A stretch of DNA of 51,590 bases from JAZGAE01 sp036475545 (GTDB lineage: Bacteria; Pseudomonadota; Alphaproteobacteria; DATDPM01), in NCBI GenBank assembly GCA_036475545.1, contig JAZGAE010000117.1, positions 1 to 51,590 on the forward strand, in the 5' to 3' direction. Shown here piece after piece: positions 43,495 through 51,470 of the stretch; positions within the stretch are counted from its first letter, which is position 1; the number at the start of each line of letters is the position of its first letter. The position numbers and the translations under genes were made by a program. The notes under the pieces were generated by a model. It saw only the letters and a list, made by a program, of their open reading frames with translations. It did no database searches and was not told the origin of the DNA.

Positions 43495-45645
43495 TCACGC
43501 CGCGCGGCGGCGCTTGGCGATGAGGGAGAGCACCTCGGCGGCGGCGGCCGGAATGTTCGTGCCCGGCCCGAACACCGCGGCCACCCCCTCGCCTTCAAGG
43601 AAATCGTGGTCCTGGGGCGGGATCACGCCGCCGCAGATCACCAGGACGTCTTCACCGCCCTGCTTGCGGAGCTCTTCCATCAGCAGCGGCACGAGCGTCC
43701 GGTGCCCGGCGGCCTGGCTCGAGACGCCGACCACGTGGACGTCGTTCTCGACGGCCTGGCGGGCGGCCTCCTCCGGCGTCTGAAACAAGGGCCCCACGTC
43801 GACGTCGAAGCCGAGGTCGGCGAAGGCGGTGGCGATCAGCTTGGCGCCCCGGTCGTGGCCGTCCTGGCCCATCTTGACCACCAGCATGCGGGGACGCCGG
43901 CCCTCCTCGGTCGCGAAGGTGGCGATATCCGCCTGGATGCGCTCGTACCCCTCGTCGCCGGCGTAAGCGGCGCCGTAGACGCCCGAGATGCTCCGGGGAA
44001 CCGCCCGGTAGCGGCCGAAGACCTTCTCGAGGGCGTCGGAAATCTCGCCCACCGTGGCGCGCGCCCGCGCCGCCTCGATGGACAGCGCCAGCAGGTTGCC
44101 CTCGCCCGACTCCGCCGCCGCGCTCAGCGCGTCGAGCGTCGCCTGACAGCGCCCGCCGTCCCGGCTCTCGCGGACGCGTTTCAGCCGCGCGATCTGGGCT
44201 TCCCGCACCTTGGCGTTGTCGATCACCAGAATGTCGACATGGTCGGGCTTCTCGGGCGTGTATTTGTTGACCCCGACGATCGCCTCCTCGCCCCGGTCGA
44301 CGCGGGCCTGCCGGCGCGCCGCGGCCTCCTCGATGCGCATCTTCGGCATGCCGGTTTCCACCGCCTTGGTCATGCCGCCCATCTCCTCGACCTCTTCGAT
44401 GATCCTCCAGGCCTCGGAGGCGAGGCTGTCGGTCAGCGCCTCGACGTAGTACGACCCGCCGAGGGGGTCGACGACGTTGGGAATGCCGGTCTCCTCGGCG
44501 ATCACGAGCTGCGTGTTGCGGGCGATCCGCGCCGCGAACGGGGTGGGGAGCGCGAGCGCCTCGTCGAAGGAGTTGGTGTGCAGCGACTGCGTGCCGCCGA
44601 GCACCGCGGCCATGGCCTCGATGGTGGTGCGGATGATGTTGTTGTAGGGGTCCTGCTCCGTGAGGCTCACGCCCGAGGTCTGGCAGTGGGTCCGGAGCGC
44701 CATGCTGCGGGGGTCCTTGGGATCGAACCGGCGCATGAGTCGCGCCCACAAGAGCCGGGCGGCGCGCAGCTTGGCGATCTCCATGAAGAAGTTCATGCCG
44801 ATGGAGAAGAAGAAGCTGAGGCGCGGCGCGAAGTCGTCCACCGCGAGCCCCCTCGCCAGGGCCGCGCGCACGTAGTCGAGCCCGTCGGCGAGCGTGAAGG
44901 CGAGCTCCTGCACCGCGGTGGCGCCCGCCTCCTGCATGTGATAGCCGGAGATCGAGATCGAATTGAAGCGGGGCATGTGCTCTGCCGTGTACTCGATGAT
45001 GTCGGCCACGATGCGCATGCTGGGGCCCGGGGGATAGATGTAGGTGTTGCGGACCATGAACTCCTTGAGGATGTCGTTCTGGATGGTCCCCGAGAGCTTC
45101 TCCTGGGCGACTCCCTGCTCCTCCGCGGCCACCACGTATCCGGCCAGAACCGGCAGGACCGCGCCGTTCATGGTCATGGACACGCTCATCTTGTCGAGCG
45201 GGATTCCGTCGAACAGGGCCTTCATGTCGTCTGCTGAATCGATGGCGACTCCGGCCTTGCCGACGTCGGCGACGACGCGGGGATGATCGGAATCGTAACC
45301 GCGGTGGGTGGCGAGGTCGAACGCCACCGAGAGCCCCATCTGGCCGGCCCGCAGGCATTCCCGGTAGAAGGCGTTCGACTCTTCCGCGGTCGAGAAACCA
45401 GCGTACTGGCGAATCGTCCAAGGCCGGTTCGCATACATGGTCGCGCGCGGGCCGCGGAGGAACGGCGGAAAGCCGGGCAGCGTGCCGACCTGTTCGAGGC
45501 CTTCGAGGTCCTCTGCCGTGTAGATCGGCTTGACCGGGATGCCTTCCGGGGTCGTCCAGGCGAGCTCCTCCGGCTCGCGGCCCTTCATCTCCTTGGCCGC
45601 AAGCTCGCGCCAGTCGCCCAGGCTGCGCTTCGGAAAATCCTTCAT
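43495..45645 (-). CDS. scpA: Methylmalonyl-CoA mutase, large (catalytic) subunit
   Basis: Adenosylcobalamin enzyme that interconverts (R)-methylmalonyl-CoA and succinyl-CoA. The 716 residues have the substrate TIM barrel (TMYANRPWTIRQYAGFSTAEESN in parts; SMTMNGAVLPVLA; SGYHMQEAGATAVQELAFTLADG in parts) and the C-terminal B12 domain with the His ligand in GQDGHDRGAKLIATAF (His near residue 595) and ICGGVIPPQDHDFL. The start ATG 45645 (MKDFPKRSLGDW) is preferred over the upstream in-frame start. It is fused-chain alpha type, so no separate small subunit is required if homodimeric. MeaB lies downstream. Confidence 0.97.
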   Translation of the reverse strand: MKDFPKRSLGDWRELAAKEMKGREPEELAWTTPEGIPVKPIYTAEDLEGLEQVGTLPGFPPFLRGPRATMYANRPWTIRQYAGFSTAEESNAFYRECLRAGQMGLSVAFDLATHRGYDSDHPRVVADVGKAGVAIDSADDMKALFDGIPLDKMSVSMTMNGAVLPVLAGYVVAAEEQGVAQEKLSGTIQNDILKEFMVRNTYIYPPGPSMRIVADIIEYTAEHMPRFNSISISGYHMQEAGATAVQELAFTLADGLDYVRAALARGLAVDDFAPRLSFFFSIGMNFFMEIAKLRAARLLWARLMRRFDPKDPRSMALRTHCQTSGVSLTEQDPYNNIIRTTIEAMAAVLGGTQSLHTNSFDEALALPTPFAARIARNTQLVIAEETGIPNVVDPLGGSYYVEALTDSLASEAWRIIEEVEEMGGMTKAVETGMPKMRIEEAAARRQARVDRGEEAIVGVNKYTPEKPDHVDILVIDNAKVREAQIARLKRVRESRDGGRCQATLDALSAAAESGEGNLLALSIEAARARATVGEISDALEKVFGRYRAVPRSISGVYGAAYAGDEGYERIQADIATFATEEGRRPRMLVVKMGQDGHDRGAKLIATAFADLGFDVDVGPLFQTPEEAARQAVENDVHVVGVSSQAAGHRTLVPLLMEELRKQGGEDVLVICGGVIPPQDHDFLEGEGVAAVFGPGTNIPAAAAEVLSLIAKRRRAA

Positions 45646-45764
45646 GCGCCGCGTCCCTCGCACCAGAGGCGGGAGTATAACGTTGCCCTGGAACAAACGT
45701 CCACGCATGGTTCGCCGCCCAGGGCGGGCGCTTCGCGCCGCTCGGCCGGGCCCGGCGAGCCCTT

Positions 45765-45822
45765 TTTGTGGTTATAATAAACGTATTATCGATGTTATTA
45801 TATATGTATTATAATAATTTGG
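45765..45822 (+). promoter_or_regulatory. AT-rich dyad and promoter region of the AbrB/Doc-like pair
   Basis: About 58 bases are nearly all A/T in an otherwise GC-rich region. TTATAATA (45772-45779) and TATTATAA (45807-45814) form an inverted repeat 27 bases apart, GTATTAT occurs twice, and TATAAT is present at 45810-45815. It probably holds the promoter and an autoregulatory operator of the antitoxin gene. Confidence 0.55.
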
Positions 45823-45844
45823 GTAAACGCGTGTGGGGGCACCG

Positions 45845-46078
45845 ATGTACGAGCTGAAAATCCGCCGGGTCGGAAACTCGCTGGGAGTCACCCTGCCAAG
45901 GGAGGCCGTGGCGCGGCTCAGGGTGCGCGAGGGCGACCCGGTGTACCTCACGGAAACTCCCGACGGCTTCGCGCTCACGCCCTACGACGAAACCTTCAAC
46001 GCCGCCATGAAGGCGTTCGAGGAGGGGCGACGAGACTACCGCAACGCCTTGCGCGAGCTCGCGCGGGCACGGAAGTAG
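45845..46078 (+). CDS. AbrB/MazE/SpoVT-type antitoxin
   Basis: A 77-residue protein with the swapped-hairpin AbrB fold: MYELKIRRVGNSLGVTLPRE in parts (RRVGNSLGVTLP), then ARLRVREGDPVYLTETPDGF. The C-terminal third (DETFNAAMKAFEEGRRDYRNALREL) is an acidic/helical tail that would bind the toxin. The start is ATG 45845; four codons upstream in frame are also possible. The Doc-like gene follows after 9 bases. AbrB-type antitoxins with Doc partners are a known pairing. Confidence 0.88.
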   Translation: MYELKIRRVGNSLGVTLPREAVARLRVREGDPVYLTETPDGFALTPYDETFNAAMKAFEEGRRDYRNALRELARARK

Positions 46079-46087
46079 GCCGCCGCC

Positions 46088-46501
46088 ATGGCCGGAGGAG
46101 CAAGGGTCCGCACCGTGACGCGGCCGAGATGGCGGGACCTCGAGGCCATCTGCGCCATGCACGCTGCCCTTGCCGCGGAACACGGCCTAGCGGGCGGGCG
46201 AAGGCGGGCCCGACGGCTCGAACGGAGTCTCGCCGAGCCGCGGAAACTGATGGTCGAAGGGGTCACCGACGCGCGGCGGATCGCGGCCTCCTACTGTGCC
46301 GCCGTCGTCCGCGCGCGCCCGTTTTCGCAAGGAAACGGGGCGCTGGCGCTGGCGGCCGCCTGCGCGGTGCTGCGCCTCGGTGGATACCGGCTAGCCGCGC
46401 CCGAGGCGGAGGCCGTCGCCGTCATCCGCGATCTCGAGGCGGGCGAGATCGGCGAGCCCGAACTCGAGGCATGGATGGCGCGGAACGCCGCCCCGCTCTG
46501 A
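46088..46501 (+). CDS. Doc-like (death-on-curing, Fic fold) toxin with degenerate motif
   Basis: A 137-residue protein in the place of a Doc toxin. Family features are RWRDLEAICAMHAALAAEHG, GRRRARRLERSLAEPR and ARRIAASYCAAVVRARPFSQGNGALALAAACAVLRLGGY in parts. Doc/Fic enzymes need H-x-F-x-x-x-N-[KR]-R; here the stretch reads RARPFSQGNGALALAA, so the His is Arg and the K-R is Gly-Ala. Kinase (Doc) or AMP-transfer activity is unlikely as such. It may be an inactivated toxin kept with its antitoxin, or have gained another role. Confidence 0.78.
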   Translation: MAGGARVRTVTRPRWRDLEAICAMHAALAAEHGLAGGRRRARRLERSLAEPRKLMVEGVTDARRIAASYCAAVVRARPFSQGNGALALAAACAVLRLGGYRLAAPEAEAVAVIRDLEAGEIGEPELEAWMARNAAPL

Positions 46502-46539
46502 GGTCCGGAAGCGGCGTCGAGGCCCCGTCTCGCGCAGGC

Positions 46540-47463
46540 TCACCACGCGAAGGCGGCCATCGCGGCGACCGGAACATGGCCGGCCGCCGCGCAAGCCCGC
46601 GCCAGGCGGTCGGGATCGGGAGGGCTTCCGGGCGCGAGCCCCAATTCCTCCGCGTGAAGTCCTCCGGTCACCAGCGCGGAATCGATCCCGGCGGCGTCGG
46701 CTCCCGCGATGTCGGTGCGCAGCGAATCCCCGACCGCAAGAACGCGCCGGCGATCGCCGACGCGGAGGAGCTCGAAGCAGCGCCGGTAGGAAGGCGCATG
46801 GGGCTTGCCGTGAGAGCGCACCTCCCCGCCCAACTCTTCGTAGCGCAAGGCCAGGGCGCCCGCGCAAACGATGCGGCGGCCCCCGCGAATCACCTCCGTG
46901 TCGGGGTTGGCGCAGATCATGGGGAGCGAGCGCCGGGCCGCGGCCTCGAGCACGTCTTCGTAATCGGCCACCGTCTCGTCGTCGTCTCCCGGGCCCGTAT
47001 TGAGCACGAATTCGGCCTCCTCGACGGACTCCACCACGTCGAGCCCGAGCCCTTCGCGAACGCTTCGGTCCCGTTCGGGGCCGATGTGGTAGCAGGCGCG
47101 GCCCAAGGCCGCGTACCACGGGTCGGACCGGCTCAAGAGGTGCTCGTGGACCTCCTCGCCGGAGGAGTAGACGTGGTCGTAGATCGCCCGGTCGATGCCC
47201 ATCCCCGCCATGGCGCTCTCGATGGCCGCCGCCCGCCGCGGGGCGTTCGAAAGCAGAACCGTGTGCTTTCCCGCGCGTTTCAGTCGTGCCAGACAGTCGA
47301 CGGCCGCCGGATAGGCCCGCACGCCGTCGTGGATGACTCCCCAGAGGTCGAGGATGAACCCGTCGTAATCGCCCGCCAATTCGGACATGCCCGAGACCAG
47401 CCGGGGCGCGGCCGCGGCGTGCACGGCCGTGGACTCGGTGGGAGTCATCGGGTCGGGTGACAT
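46540..47463 (-). CDS. TIGR01459-type HAD superfamily hydrolase (subfamily IIA)
   Basis: A 307-residue HAD phosphatase of the NagD-like IIA group. The first motif is FILDLWGVIHDGVRAYP (nucleophile Asp39); then TVLLSNAPRRAAAI (motif II Ser), GKPHAPSYRRCFELL (motif III Lys) and VLAVGDSLRTDIAGADAAGIDSALVTGG in parts (motif IV). TIGR01459 is an alphaproteobacterial group of unknown substrate. The start is ATG 47463 or ATG 47448; neither has a strong ribosome binding site. Confidence 0.9.
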   Translation of the reverse strand: MSPDPMTPTESTAVHAAAAPRLVSGMSELAGDYDGFILDLWGVIHDGVRAYPAAVDCLARLKRAGKHTVLLSNAPRRAAAIESAMAGMGIDRAIYDHVYSSGEEVHEHLLSRSDPWYAALGRACYHIGPERDRSVREGLGLDVVESVEEAEFVLNTGPGDDDETVADYEDVLEAAARRSLPMICANPDTEVIRGGRRIVCAGALALRYEELGGEVRSHGKPHAPSYRRCFELLRVGDRRRVLAVGDSLRTDIAGADAAGIDSALVTGGLHAEELGLAPGSPPDPDRLARACAAAGHVPVAAMAAFAW

Positions 47464-47513
47464 GGCGCGGCTCGTTGTGCCACGCGGAGACGAGGTTGTG
47501 AAGGGTGTATCGG

Positions 47514-48812
47514 CTAGCGCTTGTCGCGGCTCAGGCGCGGCTCGCCGAAGAGATAGCCCTGTCCGAAGTCGATGGGCAGATCGAGAAGCTCGACCAGTGC
47601 GTCCTCGCTCTCGATCTTCTCCACGATCAGGTCGATGCCGTGGCGGAAGAGCGTTTCCTTGACTTCGATCACCTGCGGAATGGGAGTCAGCTTCCGTACT
47701 TGAGAGAGAAGAACCTTCGCGTCGACCTTGACGAACTTCACGCGGCGGCGGGCCAGGTCTTCGAACGGGAGGTCGAAATTCGTCACGTGGTCCATGGAAA
47801 AGCGGAAGCCGAGAGAGGCCAGCCGCTCGAGTTCCTCGACGGCCTTCTCGTCGACCAAGGTGAGCGCCGATTGCGCGAACTCGAAGACCAGGTTGCCCGC
47901 CAGGTCCATGTTGACCGCCATGAAGTCGGCGAAGTCGATGAGAAAGGGTTTATCCGCCAAGCTGTGCCGCGAGATGTTTATGAAGAATCCGATGTTGGGC
48001 CACCGCCTTTGGGTCTTGCGCACCAACTGGACGCAGTGGAACAAAAGCATGTTGTCGATGGCCGCGATCAGGCCCTCCTTCTCCGCGATCTCGAGATACT
48101 GCTCCGGCACCAGGACGGTGTCCCGGTCTACGCGGATCCGCGAGAAGCACTCGTAGAACTGATGCTTGCGCTGCGGCAAGCTCACGATTGGCTGAAGGAA
48201 CAGATCGACTCGGCCGTTGTTCAGACCGTCGCGGACGATGTCGAGGATGGCGGCATTGCCGAGGCCCGAGGCCACCTTCGGAGACGGGACGACCTCCGCG
48301 GCCTGGTCCCGTGACGCCCGCTCGCGGAGGCCCGAGGCCACCTTCGGAGGCGGGTCGACCTCCGCGGCCTGGTCCCGTAACGCCGGCTCGCGCGGCTCCC
48401 GGGCGGGCCGGGTCTCTTTCGTCCGTCGCGAAAGCTCTCCCACCAGCTTCTCCAGGACCTTGAGCTCGGCCTGGGTCTCGCCCACGCCGGGGTTGGGGTT
48501 GGGCTCGTCCCCGTTCCCGGCCGCGTCAAAGGCCTCGCAGAGCCGTCGCGTCTCGTCCCGCGTGACCGCAAGTACCCTCATCACCTCGCCCTGCGCGTGG
48601 CGCAGACCGGCAACCTGTTCAATCATCTCGTGGCGCCGCTCGAGGTGGGCGAACACCTCGTGCAAAAGGCCGCAGCCCACCAGCACCACGGCGCCGAGGA
48701 CGAACGACAGATTCGGATCGATGCCGGGAACGGTCTCCGGCGCGACGAGCGCGACCGCCACCGCCGCCGACGCGTAGGAAAGAAACACGATGGTGTGAAA
48801 CAGGAACGACAT
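47514..48812 (-). CDS. Membrane-anchored EAL domain protein, TipF-like
   Basis: A 432-residue protein: two N-terminal membrane helices (about 5-25 and 35-52), a coiled-coil/acidic linker that contains a 22-codon tandem duplication (48261-48392), then an EAL domain (about 175-425). EAL landmarks: YECFSRIR (in place of E-x-L-x-R), FFINISRHSL, LVFEFAQSALT, MDHVTNFDLPFEDL, VKFVKVDAKVL, VEKIESEDALVEL and FGQGYLFGEP. The second Asp of the DDFGTG loop is His, so c-di-GMP hydrolysis is doubtful. Architecture resembles Caulobacter TipF, a c-di-GMP effector for the flagellum; that link is inference. Confidence 0.85.
   Translation of the reverse strand: MSFLFHTIVFLSYASAAVAVALVAPETVPGIDPNLSFVLGAVVLVGCGLLHEVFAHLERRHEMIEQVAGLRHAQGEVMRVLAVTRDETRRLCEAFDAAGNGDEPNPNPGVGETQAELKVLEKLVGELSRRTKETRPAREPREPALRDQAAEVDPPPKVASGLRERASRDQAAEVVPSPKVASGLGNAAILDIVRDGLNNGRVDLFLQPIVSLPQRKHQFYECFSRIRVDRDTVLVPEQYLEIAEKEGLIAAIDNMLLFHCVQLVRKTQRRWPNIGFFINISRHSLADKPFLIDFADFMAVNMDLAGNLVFEFAQSALTLVDEKAVEELERLASLGFRFSMDHVTNFDLPFEDLARRRVKFVKVDAKVLLSQVRKLTPIPQVIEVKETLFRHGIDLIVEKIESEDALVELLDLPIDFGQGYLFGEPRLSRDKR
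48261..48392 (-). repeat. 66-base tandem duplication inside the EAL gene
   Basis: Two near-identical 66-base units (48261-48326 and 48327-48392) encode RDQAAEVDPPPKVASGL and RDQAAEVVPSPKVASGL with short flanks, 22 codons each. The frame is kept, so the protein linker is lengthened. Confidence 0.9.
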
Positions 48813-48967
48813 TCGGCGCCCCGTGTCCTCGAGGGCGCCAGTCTTGGTCTCAAGGTCTTGAGATAAGGTTAACCGATCATTACGACCACCGGCCGGCCCG
48901 CGTTCTCAAGCGGTTACCCGATCCGGGCGAGGCGGTTCCGCCCCTTCTGCGCCGGAACTCCCCGCGT

Positions 48968-50053
48968 TCAAGCATCGGCGCCCACGGCGTCCGCGACGTG
49001 CGCGAAGCCGTCGCCGCGCAGCAGCTCCGCCAGCTCGGCCTTGATGCGGCCAACCAGGCCCGGCCCCTCGTAGACAAGCGCCGTGTAGAGCTGGACGAGC
49101 GAGGCGCCCGCCCGGATCTTGGCATAGGCGTCCCGGCCGCTGGACACCCCGCCGACGCCGATGAGCGGAATCCGCCCGCCCGTCAGCCGATACGTCTGCC
49201 GCAACACCTCGGTCGACCGGGCGAACAGCGGCGCGCCGCTGAGCCCGCCCGCTTGGTTCCGGAAGCGGCCCTCGAGGCCGTCCGGGCGGCTCACGGTGGT
49301 GTTGGTGACGACGAGGCCGTCGATGCCGGTGACAAACACCACTTCGGCGACGTCGCGCAACTCGTCTTCGCTCAAATCCGGTGCGATCTTGAGCAGAAGC
49401 GGCGGCCCGCCCCCCTCGGGCTCCCCCCGGCCGCCTTTCGCGGCGGATGCCCGCGCGGACTTCGCGCGCTCGATCAACTCCATGAGCCGGGGCCGGGTCT
49501 GAAGATCCCTGAGCCCCGGCGTGTTCGGGGATGACACGTTCATGACCAGGTAGTCCGCGACGGGGCCAAGCGCCCCGACCCCCGCCGCGTAGTCGGCCGC
49601 GGCGTCGGCGCTGTCCCAGTTCGTGCCCACGTTGGCGCCGACGACGCCTGCCCTCGCCCGGCCGCCGCGCCTCTCCAAGCGCCGCACCGCGCTAGGCAAC
49701 CCCTGGCTGTTGAAGCCGAGGCGGTTGATCACCGCGCGGTCCTCGGCCAGGCGGAACACGCGCGGCTTCGGGTTTCCGGGTTGCGGCCGGGGCGTGATGG
49801 TGCCCACCTCGACGAACCCGAACCCCAGGCCCAACAAGGCGTCGACGGCCTCGGCGTTCTTGTCGAATCCGGCGGCGAGGCCGACGGGGTTGGAGAAATC
49901 CAGCCCCCAGACGCGGCCGGCGAGAACCGGGTCGTCCGCCACGAGGCGCGAGCGAACCAGGCCGAGACGAAGCGCCTGGAGAGTGACCCGGTGCGCGGCC
50001 TCCGCCGGCAAGGCCAGCAGCAGGGGGCGCAGTAAACGATAGGCGTGCGCCAA
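48968..50053 (-). CDS. pyrD: Dihydroorotate dehydrogenase (quinone), class 2
   Basis: Membrane-linked FMN enzyme of pyrimidine synthesis that passes electrons to quinone. Motifs: NPVGLAAGFDKNAEAVDALL, VEVGTITPRPQPGNPKPRVFRL in parts, NRLGFNSQG, NVSSPNTPGLRDLQ (catalytic Ser of class 2), LVVTNTTVSRP and IPLIGVGGVSSGRDAYAKI. I place the start at TTG 50053 (LAHAYRLLRPLLLALPAE), because AGGGGGG lies seven bases upstream and the family starts there; the frame is open to 50311 but that part is not conserved. The predicted product is 361 residues. Confidence 0.94.
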   Translation of the reverse strand: MAHAYRLLRPLLLALPAEAAHRVTLQALRLGLVRSRLVADDPVLAGRVWGLDFSNPVGLAAGFDKNAEAVDALLGLGFGFVEVGTITPRPQPGNPKPRVFRLAEDRAVINRLGFNSQGLPSAVRRLERRGGRARAGVVGANVGTNWDSADAAADYAAGVGALGPVADYLVMNVSSPNTPGLRDLQTRPRLMELIERAKSARASAAKGGRGEPEGGGPPLLLKIAPDLSEDELRDVAEVVFVTGIDGLVVTNTTVSRPDGLEGRFRNQAGGLSGAPLFARSTEVLRQTYRLTGGRIPLIGVGGVSSGRDAYAKIRAGASLVQLYTALVYEGPGLVGRIKAELAELLRGDGFAHVADAVGADA

Positions 50054-50552
50054 ATCTCGCCCCCCTGAAGGCGTCAACAGCGACCCTCGAGGGACCCGTT
50101 CGCACCCGTGCTTGCGGGGGCTTCGGCCCTTGCGGTCGGCGGCGGACGGGTGGCATGGGTCGGGCGGGGAGTCATGGTTTGAACCTATCGGAAACCGAAT
50201 CGCATGAACAGGGCCCGCGCCAGCCGCCGACGGCCGCTCCCGTGGGTCCTCCGCGCCGTGCGCCGGACTCCCGCTGCGGATGGGGCGAGGATTGGCAAAA
50301 TGCAGCGGCAACGGGCCAGGCTCCGCTGCAATCTGCAGTAAACCGACGCGGAGGCCGGGGCGCGCCTTAGCCGCGTCGGCTGCGGGCGGCTCGGGTTCCG
50401 CCGCCGACTGCCCGACGGCTTAGGACCGACCGCTCGAAGGTGTGCACCGAGGGGCGGACGAGTCCTTCCGAGCTCGGGCCGAGCTCGGGCCGAGCTCGGG
50501 AGCGGAGCAAATTCCTAGTGCGGCCGCGACGACGATATAAGAAGATGTTCCC
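50054..50552. other. Gap between pyrD and the S24-family gene
   Basis: A 499-base region with no recognised gene. The pyrD frame stays open into it (to 50311) but codes for Pro/Arg-rich sequence without family features. The only clear structure is the 11-base tandem repeat at 50468-50500. Confidence 0.5.
50468..50500. repeat. Three tandem copies of an 11-base unit with a palindrome
   Basis: The unit CCGAGCTCGGG occurs three times end to end; each holds the 10-base palindrome CCGAGCTCGG. It lies 52 bases upstream of the S24-family regulator ATG, so each unit could be a half-turn-spaced operator. Confidence 0.85.
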
Positions 50553-51185
50553 ATGCTTCGTCATGCCGACATCTGGCAGGCCATCGACCGGCTGGCCGCG
50601 GCCCATGACCTCACGGCCTCGGGGCTCGCCCGGCGCGCCGGCCTCGACCCGACCACCTTCAACAAGAGCAAGCGCATCAGCCGCGACGGCAAGCCCCGCT
50701 GGCCCAGCACCGAGAGCATCTCCAAGATCCTGGACGCGACGGGGAGCTCCTTGGAGGAGTGCGTCGCCTACCTCGGCGGCAAGAAGGGCGGGCGCGGCCC
50801 CCAGCGCATCCCCGTTCTCGGCTACGCCCGGGCCGGGGCCCAAGGGTACTTCGACGACGCCGGTTACCCCGCGGGAACCGGTTGGGACGAGATCGTCTTT
50901 CCGGATATCACGGGCCCGCACGCCTACGCGCTCGAGGTCACCGGCGACAGCATGGAGCCCGTTTACCGCGACGGCGACATCATCATCGTCGCGCCTTCGG
51001 CCAGCATCCGGCGCGGCGACCGCGTGGTGGTCAAGAGCCAGAGCGGCGAAGTCATGGCCAAGGAACTCCTGCGCCGAACCGCGCACAAGGTGGAGCTGAG
51101 GTCTCTCAACCCCGACCATCCCGATCGCTCGCTCCCACTCGAGGACATCGCCTGGATGGCCCGCATCGTCTGGGCCAGCCAGTAG
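50553..51185 (+). CDS. LexA-like S24 family repressor with HTH domain
   Basis: A 210-residue protein. The N-terminal HTH (about 5-70: IWQAIDRLAAAHDLTASGLARRAGLDPTTFNKSKR in parts) is followed by a C-terminal S24 peptidase domain with the Ser133 of VTGDSMEPVYRDGD and Lys170 of GEVMAKELLRR forming the catalytic dyad. A candidate cleavage site, Ala94-Gly95 in YARAGAQG, precedes the domain. These proteins are cI/LexA-like regulators; alphaproteobacterial members of this type are not SOS LexA itself. TAG ends the gene. Tandem palindromes upstream may be its own operator. Confidence 0.9.
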   Translation: MLRHADIWQAIDRLAAAHDLTASGLARRAGLDPTTFNKSKRISRDGKPRWPSTESISKILDATGSSLEECVAYLGGKKGGRGPQRIPVLGYARAGAQGYFDDAGYPAGTGWDEIVFPDITGPHAYALEVTGDSMEPVYRDGDIIIVAPSASIRRGDRVVVKSQSGEVMAKELLRRTAHKVELRSLNPDHPDRSLPLEDIAWMARIVWASQ

Positions 51186-51327
51186 CGGCAAAGGCCAAGC
51201 TGCGGAGTCAGGTATTTTTTCCTGGCAGCGGCGGGGCTAATATTCCTATCTTCGGGCGTGCCGGCACCCGCCGAGACCCCCCCCGGCCCGTGGGCCTCAC
51301 GCCCCTTCCGGGCCCGTCCGCCGACCT

Positions 51328-51429
51328 GGCTCCCGCCTTCGCGAAGCCCGCTTCGGCGGGCGAAGGGAGGTCGCCGGAGGCTCCCGCCTTCGCGAAGCCC
51401 GCTTCGGCGGGCGAAGAGAGGTCGCCGAA
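51328..51429. repeat. 51-base tandem repeat carrying a TTCG-loop hairpin
   Basis: Two copies of a 51-base unit start at 51328 and 51379. Each contains GCCCGC-TTCG-GCGGGC, a perfect 6-bp stem with a TTCG tetraloop, flanked by CTTCGC/GAAG. A related palindrome, GCCCGCAGGCGGGC, sits at the end of lysS (51474-51487). This looks like a repetitive extragenic palindrome cluster. The 142 bases between the S24 gene and the first copy hold a T-run (51214-51219) but no clear stem. Confidence 0.85.
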
Positions 51430-51470
51430 GGCAAGAGGCTCCTGCCCTCCGTACGACTTCGGCAGGCGGG

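Noticed and set aside
43396..45237. 613-codon open frame opposite methylmalonyl-CoA mutase, and similar long frames opposite secA (23129-24631), hemA (3272-4693) and the Atm1-type gene (41110-43173)
   Set aside because: These are antisense or shifted shadows of strongly conserved genes; long stop-free frames are expected at this GC content.
51205..51225. Terminator after the S24-family gene
   Set aside because: There is a T-run at 51214-51219, but no stable stem directly before it.
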